This document shows, in pieces, positions 9,000 through 16,854 of a DNA stretch of 64,000 nt (position 1 is its first letter; each line of letters starts with the position of its first letter). The notes beneath the pieces were generated by a model. The model was not told the DNA's origin. It did not search any database and saw only the letters and a list, made by a program, of their open reading frames with translations. Both the position numbers and the translations under genes were made by a program. Source of the DNA: Desulfococcaceae bacterium HSG9 (GTDB lineage Bacteria > Desulfobacterota > Desulfobacteria > Desulfobacterales > JAUCGF01). The stretch lies in assembly GCA_030378005.1 (NCBI GenBank), contig JAUCGF010000086.1:1-64000 (forward strand), read 5' to 3'.

Positions 9000-10067
9000 A
9001 TGCTTTCAAACCTGATTTTTCTTGCGGGAAGAAACGCACTTAAAAAAATCCGCTCCGGCGGCCTGAACCCGGATGATGTCAAAGTAATCGCCGGTGCGGC
9101 CGGCGGTCCTAAATGGCTTATTTTAGGGCAATTAGACCGAGTTATGTTTTCAACCTGGTTTTCAGGAAGGCAACAACCCCTGTTTCTGGTAGGATCATCA
9201 TCAGGCGCCTGGCGGTTTGCAGCGGTTTGCCGGTCTGACCCGGTTGCCGCTTTAGATCAGTTTGAAGACGCCTACATTCACCAGTTTTATCACCGCAAAC
9301 CGACGCCGCAAGAGGTCAGCATCCAAGGCAGGCGTATTTTGAACAGTTTTATGGGAGGCAAGGGTTCCAACGAGGTGTTAAAACATCCCTATTTGAGATT
9401 AAACATAATGGGTGTGCGTTGTCATGGGCTTACAGCGAGTCATTCCGAAATACCCCAAATGATCGGCTTTATGATCGCAGCATTGTTAAACGCTATCAGC
9501 CGTAACTGCTTGAAACTATTTTGCGAGCGAACCCTGTTTTCTGATTTCAGAGATATTGCGCCATTTTTTGTAACAGATGAATTGCCTGTTCAGCGGGTTG
9601 CTTTGACTGCCCAAAACGTTATGCCTGCGATGATGTCTTCGGGTTCGATTCCGATTATTATGTCCGGTGTGTGTGATATTCCCGGCGCTCCCAAAGGCGT
9701 TTATCGGGATGGCGGCATCACCGATTATCATGTCGCCCCTTCTTTTGATGGGGAAGACGGTATTGTTCTGTTACCGCATTACACGGATCGGATTATTCCC
9801 GGGTGGTTGGATAAAAAACTGACCTGGCGCAAACCTGACAGTAATTGCACGGACAATTTGCTTCTCGTAGCGCCTTCGCCGGAATTTCTCAGTAAATTGC
9901 CATTGCAAAAAATACCGGACCGCACTGATTTTAAAAGGTTTCATGGCCGTGACAATGAGCGGCTGGACTATTGGTATAAGGCCGTTGCAATGAGCCGGTA
10001 TTTGGCGGATGATTTCATGGAAGCGGTTCTTTCCGGAAAAATCAGGAAGCGGGTGCGGCCCCTTTGA
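9000..10067 (+). CDS. Patatin-like phospholipase family protein
   Basis: 355 residues. The catalytic dyad of patatin-like lipases is visible: nucleophile motif GSSSG at 65-69 (Ser67) and RDGG at 236-239 (Asp237). The oxyanion region reads AGAAGGPKW at 31-39 instead of the canonical DGGGxRG, a variant I associate with a distinct patatin subgroup. The expected reaction is hydrolysis of acyl ester bonds of lipids; the true substrate is unknown. No signal peptide, so probably cytoplasmic or membrane-associated. The ATG at 9000 has GGAAACGAG upstream. It stands between the cytochrome and the caspase cluster on the same strand. Patatins are also effectors in some bacterial defence systems, but nothing here ties this one to such a role. 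Confidence 0.8.
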   Translation: MLSNLIFLAGRNALKKIRSGGLNPDDVKVIAGAAGGPKWLILGQLDRVMFSTWFSGRQQPLFLVGSSSGAWRFAAVCRSDPVAALDQFEDAYIHQFYHRKPTPQEVSIQGRRILNSFMGGKGSNEVLKHPYLRLNIMGVRCHGLTASHSEIPQMIGFMIAALLNAISRNCLKLFCERTLFSDFRDIAPFFVTDELPVQRVALTAQNVMPAMMSSGSIPIIMSGVCDIPGAPKGVYRDGGITDYHVAPSFDGEDGIVLLPHYTDRIIPGWLDKKLTWRKPDSNCTDNLLLVAPSPEFLSKLPLQKIPDRTDFKRFHGRDNERLDYWYKAVAMSRYLADDFMEAVLSGKIRKRVRPL

Positions 10068-10163
10068 AGTCAGATGATCAGGGCGATTTGTCCAATTCAC
10101 GCCGAGAAAGGAATCCGTATCTCATATAACTGACTGAGCGACATAATTATGAAAGGAAATTTG

Positions 10164-12161
10164 ATGAAAAGAAAAATAATATCCATCCTTTTATTGATAT
10201 GCATGCTTATTTTTTCAACTGCTTATGAAGCAATCGCAAAACGCGGGACTGTGGTGCGATTGAAACAATCTGACAGTATGAACGCACCGTTTGCCAAGGA
10301 AGTGGAATTATATACCTCCAGCCATGCCCTGGTGATCGGTATCGACGCCTACACCCACTGGTCCAGGCTAACCAATGCCGTAAAAGATGCCAAACACGTC
10401 GCCAAAGTGCTTGAAGCCATGGGCTTTGAAGTTGATCTTCAAAAAAATTTGAAATCTGCTGATTTGGAAAAGGTTTTAAAGTCGTTTTTTATCCGTAAAG
10501 GAAAAAATAAAAACGCGCGTCTTTTTGTATGGTTTGCCGGTCATGGGCATACGATTGACGGCGAAGGTTTCCTTGTGCCGGCGGATGCGGCTTCAGCCAC
10601 AGATGAACTTCTGTTCATGGAAAAAGCGCTCGCCATGCGACGTTTCGGCTCATTTATGCGTTTTGCAAAATCAAAACATGTGTATGCCGTATTTGATTCG
10701 TGCTTTTCAGGCTCCATTTTTCATGTAGCGCGTTCGCGTCCGCCGGCCACAATTACGCAAGTAACAACAAAGCCGGTGCGTCAATATCTTTCCTCCGGAG
10801 ATGCAGAGCAACAGGTGTCGGATGATGGCACATTCAAAGAACTGTTTATCAACGCGCTTCAGGGTGAAGAACCGGCGGATGCCAACCAAGACGGTTATCT
10901 GACCGCCAGTGAACTGGGCATGTTCCTTACGTACCGGTTAACCAATCTGACGAATTCGAGACAAACGCCGCGCTACGGTAAAATGCAAGATCAAAAATAC
11001 GATAAAGGCGATTTTGTATTTGTACTGCCTGCTGAAACTGACATGCCAAGCAGTGGTGGAGTAAAATTTGACGATATTATCACTTGGGGTAAATGGCAGC
11101 AAGCAAGAGATGAGGAATACCAAAAAGCAAAAGAAATTGATAGCAGTAAATATATCAGTTCAAAAGGGAAAACAGCAGTCTGGAAGCGCTTTCGATCTGC
11201 AGTCGCCAGTGACAACCCGTTCAGCCAGGACGATGAGAAGATGCGCGCGTATGCTGCAAAGCGGGTTTTGCACTGGCAGAATGTGAAAGCTGAAAAGCCA
11301 GTTAAAACCCAAAAAACCGATATAAAGGCGAAAGAGATCAATCGTGACGGCCGTTTCATCGCTTATGATGATGAAACTGTTAAGGATACCAAAACAGGCT
11401 TGATATGGGCGGCCAACGATAACGAAAAAGATATTAACTGGAAAGATGCCAAGCAATATTGTGAAAATTATACAGCAGGGGGTTATACGGATTGGCGGTT
11501 GCCCACAATAGATGAATTAAAAGGCATTTATAATTCTGAAAGCAGTTATATGATGGATTGTGCTTTTGACTATAAAGTTTATACAACTGAATTTATTCAT
11601 ACTTCCTGTTGGGGTGTGTGGACATTAGACATACGTAACACCAAGGCTGCCATCTTCGATTTCAACGACGGCAACGGCTACTTGGACTCGCAGTTCAGCT
11701 CCGTCGGCTTCCGGGTGTTGCCAGTACGCGGAGGAAAAAGTAAACCTGATTTGAAAGAATCTACAACAAAAGTGCAAGAGTCCAATCGCGACGGCCGTTT
11801 CATTGCTTATGACAATGGAACTGTGAAAGATACCAAAACAGGCTTAATATGGGCGACAGAAGATAACGGGAAAAACATTGACTGGAAAGATGCCAAAAGG
11901 TATTGTAAAAATTATAAAAATGGGGGGTACATTGATTGGCGGCTACCGACACTTGATGAATTGGAACAGTTATATGATAAGGCCATCGAAAAAAAGTACA
12001 AAATCACTCAATTAATCACTTTAACTCGTTGTTGTGCTTGGACTTCAGATATAAGTGGTTCCGAGGCTGCTTACTACAACTTCTACTACGGCTACCGCAT
12101 CTGGATTCCACAGTCTCAATCCACCGACCGCCGGGTGTTGCCGGTGCGCGTCGGCAAATGA
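10164..12161 (+). CDS. Exported caspase-family (C14) protease with two DUF1566 domains, candidate hypervariable protein
   Basis: 665 residues from ATG 10164, preferred over 10149 because AAAGGAAATTTG sits directly before it. The signal peptide ends near YEAIA. Caspase p20-like domain follows: ALVIGIDAYTHW, catalytic His in WFAGHGH (H127 in this numbering) and Cys in DSCFSG (C180). After a helical linker with the segment NPFSQDD.KMRAYAAKRV come two DUF1566/Lcl_C domains (INRDGRFIAYDDETVKDTKT onward, and a second copy), each ending RVLPVR.GK. DUF1566 adopts a C-type-lectin-like fold and is a known target class of diversity-generating retroelements. The linker and DUF1566 part are shared with the caspase at 14060. 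Likely an envelope protease gated by a ligand-binding domain; the substrate is unknown. Confidence 0.88.
   Translation: MKRKIISILLLICMLIFSTAYEAIAKRGTVVRLKQSDSMNAPFAKEVELYTSSHALVIGIDAYTHWSRLTNAVKDAKHVAKVLEAMGFEVDLQKNLKSADLEKVLKSFFIRKGKNKNARLFVWFAGHGHTIDGEGFLVPADAASATDELLFMEKALAMRRFGSFMRFAKSKHVYAVFDSCFSGSIFHVARSRPPATITQVTTKPVRQYLSSGDAEQQVSDDGTFKELFINALQGEEPADANQDGYLTASELGMFLTYRLTNLTNSRQTPRYGKMQDQKYDKGDFVFVLPAETDMPSSGGVKFDDIITWGKWQQARDEEYQKAKEIDSSKYISSKGKTAVWKRFRSAVASDNPFSQDDEKMRAYAAKRVLHWQNVKAEKPVKTQKTDIKAKEINRDGRFIAYDDETVKDTKTGLIWAANDNEKDINWKDAKQYCENYTAGGYTDWRLPTIDELKGIYNSESSYMMDCAFDYKVYTTEFIHTSCWGVWTLDIRNTKAAIFDFNDGNGYLDSQFSSVGFRVLPVRGGKSKPDLKESTTKVQESNRDGRFIAYDNGTVKDTKTGLIWATEDNGKNIDWKDAKRYCKNYKNGGYIDWRLPTLDELEQLYDKAIEKKYKITQLITLTRCCAWTSDISGSEAAYYNFYYGYRIWIPQSQSTDRRVLPVRVGK
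11641..11720 (+). other. Putative variable region 1 (first DUF1566 domain, 10164 gene)
   Basis: It aligns without gaps to 12061-12140 and 15645-15724. Between a conserved left flank (AGGCTGC) and right flank (CCGGGT.TTGCC) lie 21 codons, of which only five are the same in all three copies. Thirteen of the 16 variable codons here end in C, as expected if AAC codons of a template were mutated at adenines. Confidence 0.55.
12061..12140 (+). other. Putative variable region 2 (second DUF1566 domain, 10164 gene)
   Basis: Same length and flanks as the other two copies. Variable codons include six TAC/AAC codons and also CGC, ATC, GAC and ACC, all reachable from AAC by changing only the adenines. 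It ends at the extreme 3' end of the gene, the usual place for a DGR variable region. Confidence 0.55.
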
Positions 12162-12357
12162 AAACTAGATTATTTGGAAATTCGATCATTTAATGTATTG
12201 ATGACGGTATTGTAAAAAGACCGGAATGCGTCATTTTTATCATTTCCCACCTAATGATTTTATGGGTTGTGAGCCTGATTTTTATAATTCTGACTTTTTA
12301 CGAAACCATCAATAGTAAAAAAGGGTAAAATTAATTATCTAAACGAAGGAGGAAAAA

Positions 12358-13902
12358 ATGCGTAAATTATTTTTAGTAATTGTATGTATGGCCGCGTTAG
12401 AATTAATTTTTCATGAAGATGTTGTATATCCATCTGATAAAAATGAGGTCGAATGTACAGATGAGTCAACAATTCAAAAAAAAGCACCTAAAGATTTGAA
12501 TTTAAAGGAAGCTATTATGCTTGCATTGCGAGACAATAGAAATATTGAAATTGCCTATATTGATAGAGTTGCAGAAAAATTTGACTTAAAAATAGCCGAA
12601 AGTAAATTTTTACCGGATTTAAAATTGATTGGAGAGCTTGGTTATAACAAAAACAATGAAGAGGCAACAGAAAGTTCGACGAGTGCCGTCATACCGATGA
12701 TTGAAGAAAAAATACCTACGGGCGCCACCTTAAGATTTAGCTGGGACCATAGTAATTTACACAATGAAGATGATAGTTTTTGGAGTGATTCTGATGATAA
12801 ATTGCTTTTCTCATTAAAACAACCCTTGCTTAAAGGTGCCGGTATTAAGGTCAACGAAGCCTCCCGGCGGATAGCCAGGCTCAAAGAACGACAAAATATA
12901 CAGGAACTTAAATCTGATTTGATTGAAACAATAACTGAGACTATTGTTGCTTATCACAAATTGACTAAAGCTTCAGAAGAAAAGAAAATCGAAGGTGATG
13001 CATTCAAATGGGCAAATGAAAATATATTAAAATTCATTAACAACGCTAAAGCGTACAAAAAAGATACATATAATGAGGGTTTAATACAGGCCAAAGCTGA
13101 TGCGGCAAGTAGGTGTTCAAATCGCGTAATTGCTCAAATGGAACAATCAAAAGAAAATCTTAATTTGATAAAATATTTAGAATTAAATCAGAAGATTGAC
13201 ATTCAACCTTCAGATGAAATATCAATTAACAATAACTTACAAATTGATATGAAAAAGCCGAAAATTGAAGATTTTACGCAAATTGCATTACATAATCGGC
13301 CAGACTTTTTAAAGCTGAAAATGGATAATGATATTGCAATGATTGATCTGATGCTTGCTAAAAATGAGCAACTATGGGATTTATCACTTGACGCAACTTA
13401 TACTAAAAACAACGAAGAAGAAAATGATGAAGGAGAATGGTGGGTGGGTGCCAAACTCATTATACCAATATATGGGCCTAAAGATTTGATAAAAAAGAAG
13501 AGATACTTGAATGCAAAAACGGTTCTGAAAAAAAATGAAGTTTCAATTGACGATTTGAAAAATGATATTGAAATTGATTTGAAAAATACGATTCTAAATG
13601 CACAATCAAATCATTTCTTGCTAAAAGCGGCTAAAAGAGAACGAAAACTCTCAGCGGAAAAACTCAGATTGGAACAAAAAAAGTTAGACGAGCAACGTCT
13701 TAGTGATTTTGATATGTGGAAATTAATAACCTTTCACACTGATTTTGTAACTGCCTTGAAAAATGAAACTAACGCAAAATTCGACTATTTGGATGATCTC
13801 GTTTATCTTGATAAATTGCTTGGGAGAACTCTGGACACATGGAATATTGAATTTGAAACAGAAAGAAATGAAATAGAAAAGGAAGTTGAAGAAGTGAGAT
13901 AA
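12358..13902 (+). CDS. TolC-family outer-membrane efflux-type protein
   Basis: 514 residues. The hydrophobic N-terminus is a probable signal sequence but lacks a clean cleavage site. LNLKEAIMLALRDNRNIEIA at about 46-65 is the canonical start of the OEP/TolC domain (DLxEAIxLALxxN). Two long helical repeats and beta segments follow (TGATLRFSW...; WWVGAKLIIPIYGP), the second ending in the coiled-coil EKLRLEQKKLDEQRLSDFDMW. It is somewhat longer and more charged than standard TolC and lacks a helical hairpin signature for a specific pump. RBS GAAGGAGG lies 6 bp before ATG. It sits between two secreted caspases; no inner-membrane pump partner is in the window. It could export products of this cluster, but that is only inferred from position. 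Confidence 0.75.
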   Translation: MRKLFLVIVCMAALELIFHEDVVYPSDKNEVECTDESTIQKKAPKDLNLKEAIMLALRDNRNIEIAYIDRVAEKFDLKIAESKFLPDLKLIGELGYNKNNEEATESSTSAVIPMIEEKIPTGATLRFSWDHSNLHNEDDSFWSDSDDKLLFSLKQPLLKGAGIKVNEASRRIARLKERQNIQELKSDLIETITETIVAYHKLTKASEEKKIEGDAFKWANENILKFINNAKAYKKDTYNEGLIQAKADAASRCSNRVIAQMEQSKENLNLIKYLELNQKIDIQPSDEISINNNLQIDMKKPKIEDFTQIALHNRPDFLKLKMDNDIAMIDLMLAKNEQLWDLSLDATYTKNNEEENDEGEWWVGAKLIIPIYGPKDLIKKKRYLNAKTVLKKNEVSIDDLKNDIEIDLKNTILNAQSNHFLLKAAKRERKLSAEKLRLEQKKLDEQRLSDFDMWKLITFHTDFVTALKNETNAKFDYLDDLVYLDKLLGRTLDTWNIEFETERNEIEKEVEEVR

Positions 13903-14059
13903 AGATTATCAGCTTCCACACTCAATTATGGGCTTCCTTCATTTGACGGTTTAAATTTAGGAGTGCCAAACTTCCAGTTTGGCATACAGCGCCTGCTACT
14001 GCTAAACTGGAAATTTAGCACTCCACTGAAAAGTGTAAACTACTTTTAGGCTATTATTT

Positions 14060-15745
14060 ATGAAGGCTGTCCAATTACGTTATTTTAAATTTTGTCATTC
14101 GCTTGAATATGCTAAAACGGTTGTTCCTCTCGTTAGCATAATGTTATTAATTTTATCCGCATCCGCCATCGCTGATGACAACCGCGGCAGTGTTATACGC
14201 ATACGCAGCCAATATGACGGTGCCGCGCTACGCAAAGAATACGCACGGGGAACCAACCATGCTCTGGTCATCGGGATTGACAACTACACGCATCGCAATC
14301 ATCCGGATTTAAAAAACGCCGTGAATGACGCCCAAGCAGTCGTCAATCTGTTGCAAAAGAAGTATTTTTTTGAACCTGCAAATATTGTCTTTCTGAAAAA
14401 TGAAAGAGCCACCAAAGAACGGATCATGCAGGAATTTCGCGACCTGGTTAAAACAAAGGTGCAAAAGGGAGATAATATTTTTATATATTATGCCGGGCAC
14501 GGATGGTACGATGAAACCTGGGATATCGGCTATTGGATCACTTCCGAGGCGTCCGACCCTTCAACCTACCTGGAAAATACGATGATCACCAAATTTATTG
14601 CCGCTTTGGATCGCCGAGAGGCCCGCCATGTGCTGCTAGTTTCGGACTCCTGTTTTTCCGGTGCGCTGACGCGCGCTCATGATGCCGTTGAAACGGACAT
14701 TGACGATCGTGTTTTCAAGGAAAAATATAAAAAGCCATCACGTAGTGTCATCACATCCGGCGGGCTGGAACCGGTGGCGGATGGCGGTAAAAACGGGCAC
14801 AGCATTTTTGCATACTATTTTCTTAAAATTATGGAACAAAACGCTTACCCGTACTTGAGTGGAAAACAACTGGGTGTGGCTGTTGAAGAATTAGTGTCTC
14901 GAAATTCGAACCAAACCCCTGAACATCGCTATATCCACGGTGTGGGAGATGAAAAAGGTCAATTTTTCTTTATTAACCAACATTCCGTTAAAATATCCAC
15001 ACCGAAACAAGGCGATGTCTCTTTCGATGATATTCTTAAACAGGGCAAGTTGAAGCAAAGTTGGAGTGAATGGCAGCAGAAACGGAATAAAGAGTATCAA
15101 CAAGTAAAAGCGATTGACGAAAATAAATATATTAGCGCACAAGAAAAAGCGGAAGCCTGGCGGCGTTTTAAATCAGTGCTTGAAAATGACAACCCATTTA
15201 GCCAAGATGATGACAAAATGCGCGCGTATGCCGCAAAGCGGGTTTCGCACTGGCAGAATATAAAAGTTGAAAAGCCAATTAAAACCGAAACAACCGAATT
15301 AAAGCCTCCTGCGATAGGTGCCGCAACAAAGGCAAAAGAAATTAATCGAGACGGTCGTTTTATTGCATACAAAAATGGAACGGTGAAAGATACCAAATCA
15401 GGTTTAATATGGGCGGCCAAAGACAATGGGGAAGACATTGACTGGAAAGATGCCAAAAAATATTGTGAAAATTATAAAGCAGGGGGCTATACGGATTGGC
15501 GCTTACCGACAATAGATGAATTGGAAGGTATTTATGACTCTAATAGCAGTTATGCAATGGATTGTAATAATGACTACAAAATTCATACAACCAAATCAAT
15601 TCATATTTCCTGCTGGCGGGTGTGGTCCTCAGATATACGTGGTTCCGAGGCTGCCTACTTCGATTTCTACCGCGGCTCGCGCATCTGGTATCGCCAGTCT
15701 TATTCCGTTTACCCCCGGGTTTTGCCGGTGCGCGGAGGCAAATGA
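14060..15745 (+). CDS. Exported caspase-family (C14) protease with one DUF1566 domain, candidate hypervariable protein
   Basis: 561 residues. A long N-terminus leads into a hydrophobic export segment (VVPLVSIMLLILSASAIADD, 21-40). The caspase domain starts HALVIGIDNYTH, with catalytic His147 in YYAGHGW and Cys198 in SDSCFSG. The linker (WSEWQQKRNKEYQQ ... NPFSQDDDKMRAYAAKRV) and the terminal DUF1566 domain match the gene at 10164. This one has a single DUF1566 copy, ending RVLPVRGGK at the stop. The RBS before 14060 is weak; a start at an internal Met inside the hydrophobic stretch is possible. As a paralogue of the 10164 product, it probably has the same kind of job: an envelope protease whose C-terminal lectin-like domain recognises something variable. 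Confidence 0.87.
   Translation: MKAVQLRYFKFCHSLEYAKTVVPLVSIMLLILSASAIADDNRGSVIRIRSQYDGAALRKEYARGTNHALVIGIDNYTHRNHPDLKNAVNDAQAVVNLLQKKYFFEPANIVFLKNERATKERIMQEFRDLVKTKVQKGDNIFIYYAGHGWYDETWDIGYWITSEASDPSTYLENTMITKFIAALDRREARHVLLVSDSCFSGALTRAHDAVETDIDDRVFKEKYKKPSRSVITSGGLEPVADGGKNGHSIFAYYFLKIMEQNAYPYLSGKQLGVAVEELVSRNSNQTPEHRYIHGVGDEKGQFFFINQHSVKISTPKQGDVSFDDILKQGKLKQSWSEWQQKRNKEYQQVKAIDENKYISAQEKAEAWRRFKSVLENDNPFSQDDDKMRAYAAKRVSHWQNIKVEKPIKTETTELKPPAIGAATKAKEINRDGRFIAYKNGTVKDTKSGLIWAAKDNGEDIDWKDAKKYCENYKAGGYTDWRLPTIDELEGIYDSNSSYAMDCNNDYKIHTTKSIHISCWRVWSSDIRGSEAAYFDFYRGSRIWYRQSYSVYPRVLPVRGGK
15645..15724 (+). other. Putative variable region 3 (DUF1566 domain, 14060 gene)
   Basis: Gapless counterpart of 11641-11720 and 12061-12140, with conserved flanks and diverged interior codons. 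It lies in the last 100 bp of the gene. 35 bp of non-coding sequence beyond the stop (15752-15786) are also shared with the first caspase gene (12168-12202, three mismatches), so similarity continues past the reading frame. Confidence 0.55.
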
Positions 15746-15802
15746 CCATTTGATTATTTGGAAATTTGTTCATTTAAAGTATTGATTATTTAAGGTAAGG
15801 GG

Positions 15803-15839
15803 GTGCAGGGGGAAATCCCCCTGTACGCGATTTTTTTTT
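15803..15839 (+). terminator. Rho-independent terminator after the 14060 caspase gene
   Basis: The arms GTGCAGGGGG and CCCCCTGTAC (one G-U pair) around the loop AAAT are followed after four bases by a run of nine T. It closes the caspase transcript before the TPR membrane gene. A related GC-rich hairpin may also be a dispersed repeat. Confidence 0.75.
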
Positions 15840-15893
15840 AAGTTGTTTTCCAACCCATTTTGTTCAAAAAGTGACCCAAGAAAGGAGTACATA

Positions 15894-16589
15894 ATGGATA
15901 TTCAAATTGCCTTCATCATCTATCTGATTTTATACCGTATGGCGATCATCGCCGTTGGCGCGCTCAGTATCACTCAGGGCTATCGCCTGTTTTCCAGAGT
16001 CGTTGGTAGCCAAAGCAAAGATGCGACGGAATCATCGTCAAAATCGGATAGCCCGACAGAAGCAAAAATCAAACTGTCGGGCATGGAATTTAACTTCAAG
16101 AGCGCCTCTCCGGGCTTATTTTTTACCTTTTTTGGCGTGGTCGTTATTTTAGTGATGATTGTCACCGGCGGGCCGGAATTAACCATGAAAACGCTGGAAA
16201 AGGGCAACGCTATGACGATGCGCGGAGAAACAGACCCATTTACCGCCGAACTCAAAGCAGCACGCCAGCATGTCAGCAGCAAAGAATTCGATGAAGCGGC
16301 CCGACAATACCGCAAAGCCTTAAAAATCGCCTCTGAAGCAATGAATGAACTGGCCTGGGTTTATCTGCAAAAAGATGATGCCAATCTTGAAGACGCTCTG
16401 GCGCTTTCCGAGATGGCCGTGAAATATTCGCAAATTGATACCCAAAGCGCCAATCATTTGGACACCCTTGCGGATATTCTTTATAAAAAAGGGGAATTTA
16501 AAAAAGCGTTGGATGCCATCGAAAAGGCTGCTGCGTTGGATAGTAAATATAAGGATAAAGTCGCTAAATTTAGACAAGCGGCTAAGTAA
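15894..16589 (+). CDS. Membrane-anchored TPR protein, unknown function
   Basis: 231 residues from ATG 15894, chosen because AAAGGAGT precedes it; an in-frame extension to 15843 lacks an RBS. A first membrane segment covers residues ~5-27 (AFIIYLILYRMAIIAVGAL), and a second lies at ~82-102 (GLFFTFFGVVVILVMIVTG) after a short charged loop. The remainder carries about three TPR-like helical pairs (AARQYRKALKIASEAMNELA; LADILYKKGEFKKALDAIEKA). With both termini on the same side, the TPR part faces cytoplasm or periplasm, undecided. Lying between two caspase genes on the same strand, it could scaffold or anchor their partners. I do not recognise a named family. Confidence 0.7.
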   Translation: MDIQIAFIIYLILYRMAIIAVGALSITQGYRLFSRVVGSQSKDATESSSKSDSPTEAKIKLSGMEFNFKSASPGLFFTFFGVVVILVMIVTGGPELTMKTLEKGNAMTMRGETDPFTAELKAARQHVSSKEFDEAARQYRKALKIASEAMNELAWVYLQKDDANLEDALALSEMAVKYSQIDTQSANHLDTLADILYKKGEFKKALDAIEKAAALDSKYKDKVAKFRQAAK

Positions 16590-16660
16590 TGGAACAGCGC
16601 GGTATTTTAGCGAAAGACCGTTCTGCGGCTACCGACATAAGCCGGGATACTAAATGTAGT

Positions 16661-16734
16661 CGTAGGTTGGGTTGAGGAACGAAACCCAACGAATTCAGGC
16701 TGATGTTGGGTTTCGTTCCTCAACCCAACCTACG
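16661..16734. repeat. Long palindrome with perfect 30-bp arms (GTAGGTTGGGTT type)
   Basis: Arms at 16661-16690 and 16705-16734 are exact inverted complements around a 14-bp loop. Same architecture as 45540-45615 and 31003-31036, all starting GTAGG(G/T)TG. Such GTAGGTTGGG/GTAGGGTGCG palindromes are widespread interspersed repeats in bacteria, and the hairpin may also stop transcription. Confidence 0.9.
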
Positions 16735-16854
16735 TCTGTCCTGCCTTATGTGGGTAGCCCCGTTCCGCTACGCTTAACTTTCGCACTTCCCGCATGTCAG
16801 TACAATTTTACTGCTCGTTACGAACTAAAACATAACCAAACCCGGAGAGATTCC

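Noticed and set aside
9000-10067. Patatin gene as part of a cyclic-nucleotide (CBASS-like) defence system
   Set aside because: No nucleotidyltransferase or ubiquitin-like genes beside it; the class III cyclase is 13 kb away and of a different family.
10164-15745. A reverse transcriptase or template repeat that would complete a DGR
   Set aside because: I looked for a further copy of the variable-region flanks and for an RT-type gene; neither is present in the window, so a trans-acting DGR must be assumed.
16672-16854. Longer start for the third caspase gene
   Set aside because: It would translate a 30-bp-arm palindrome and place the signal peptide ~60 residues inside the protein; ATG 16855 with CGGAGAG is better.
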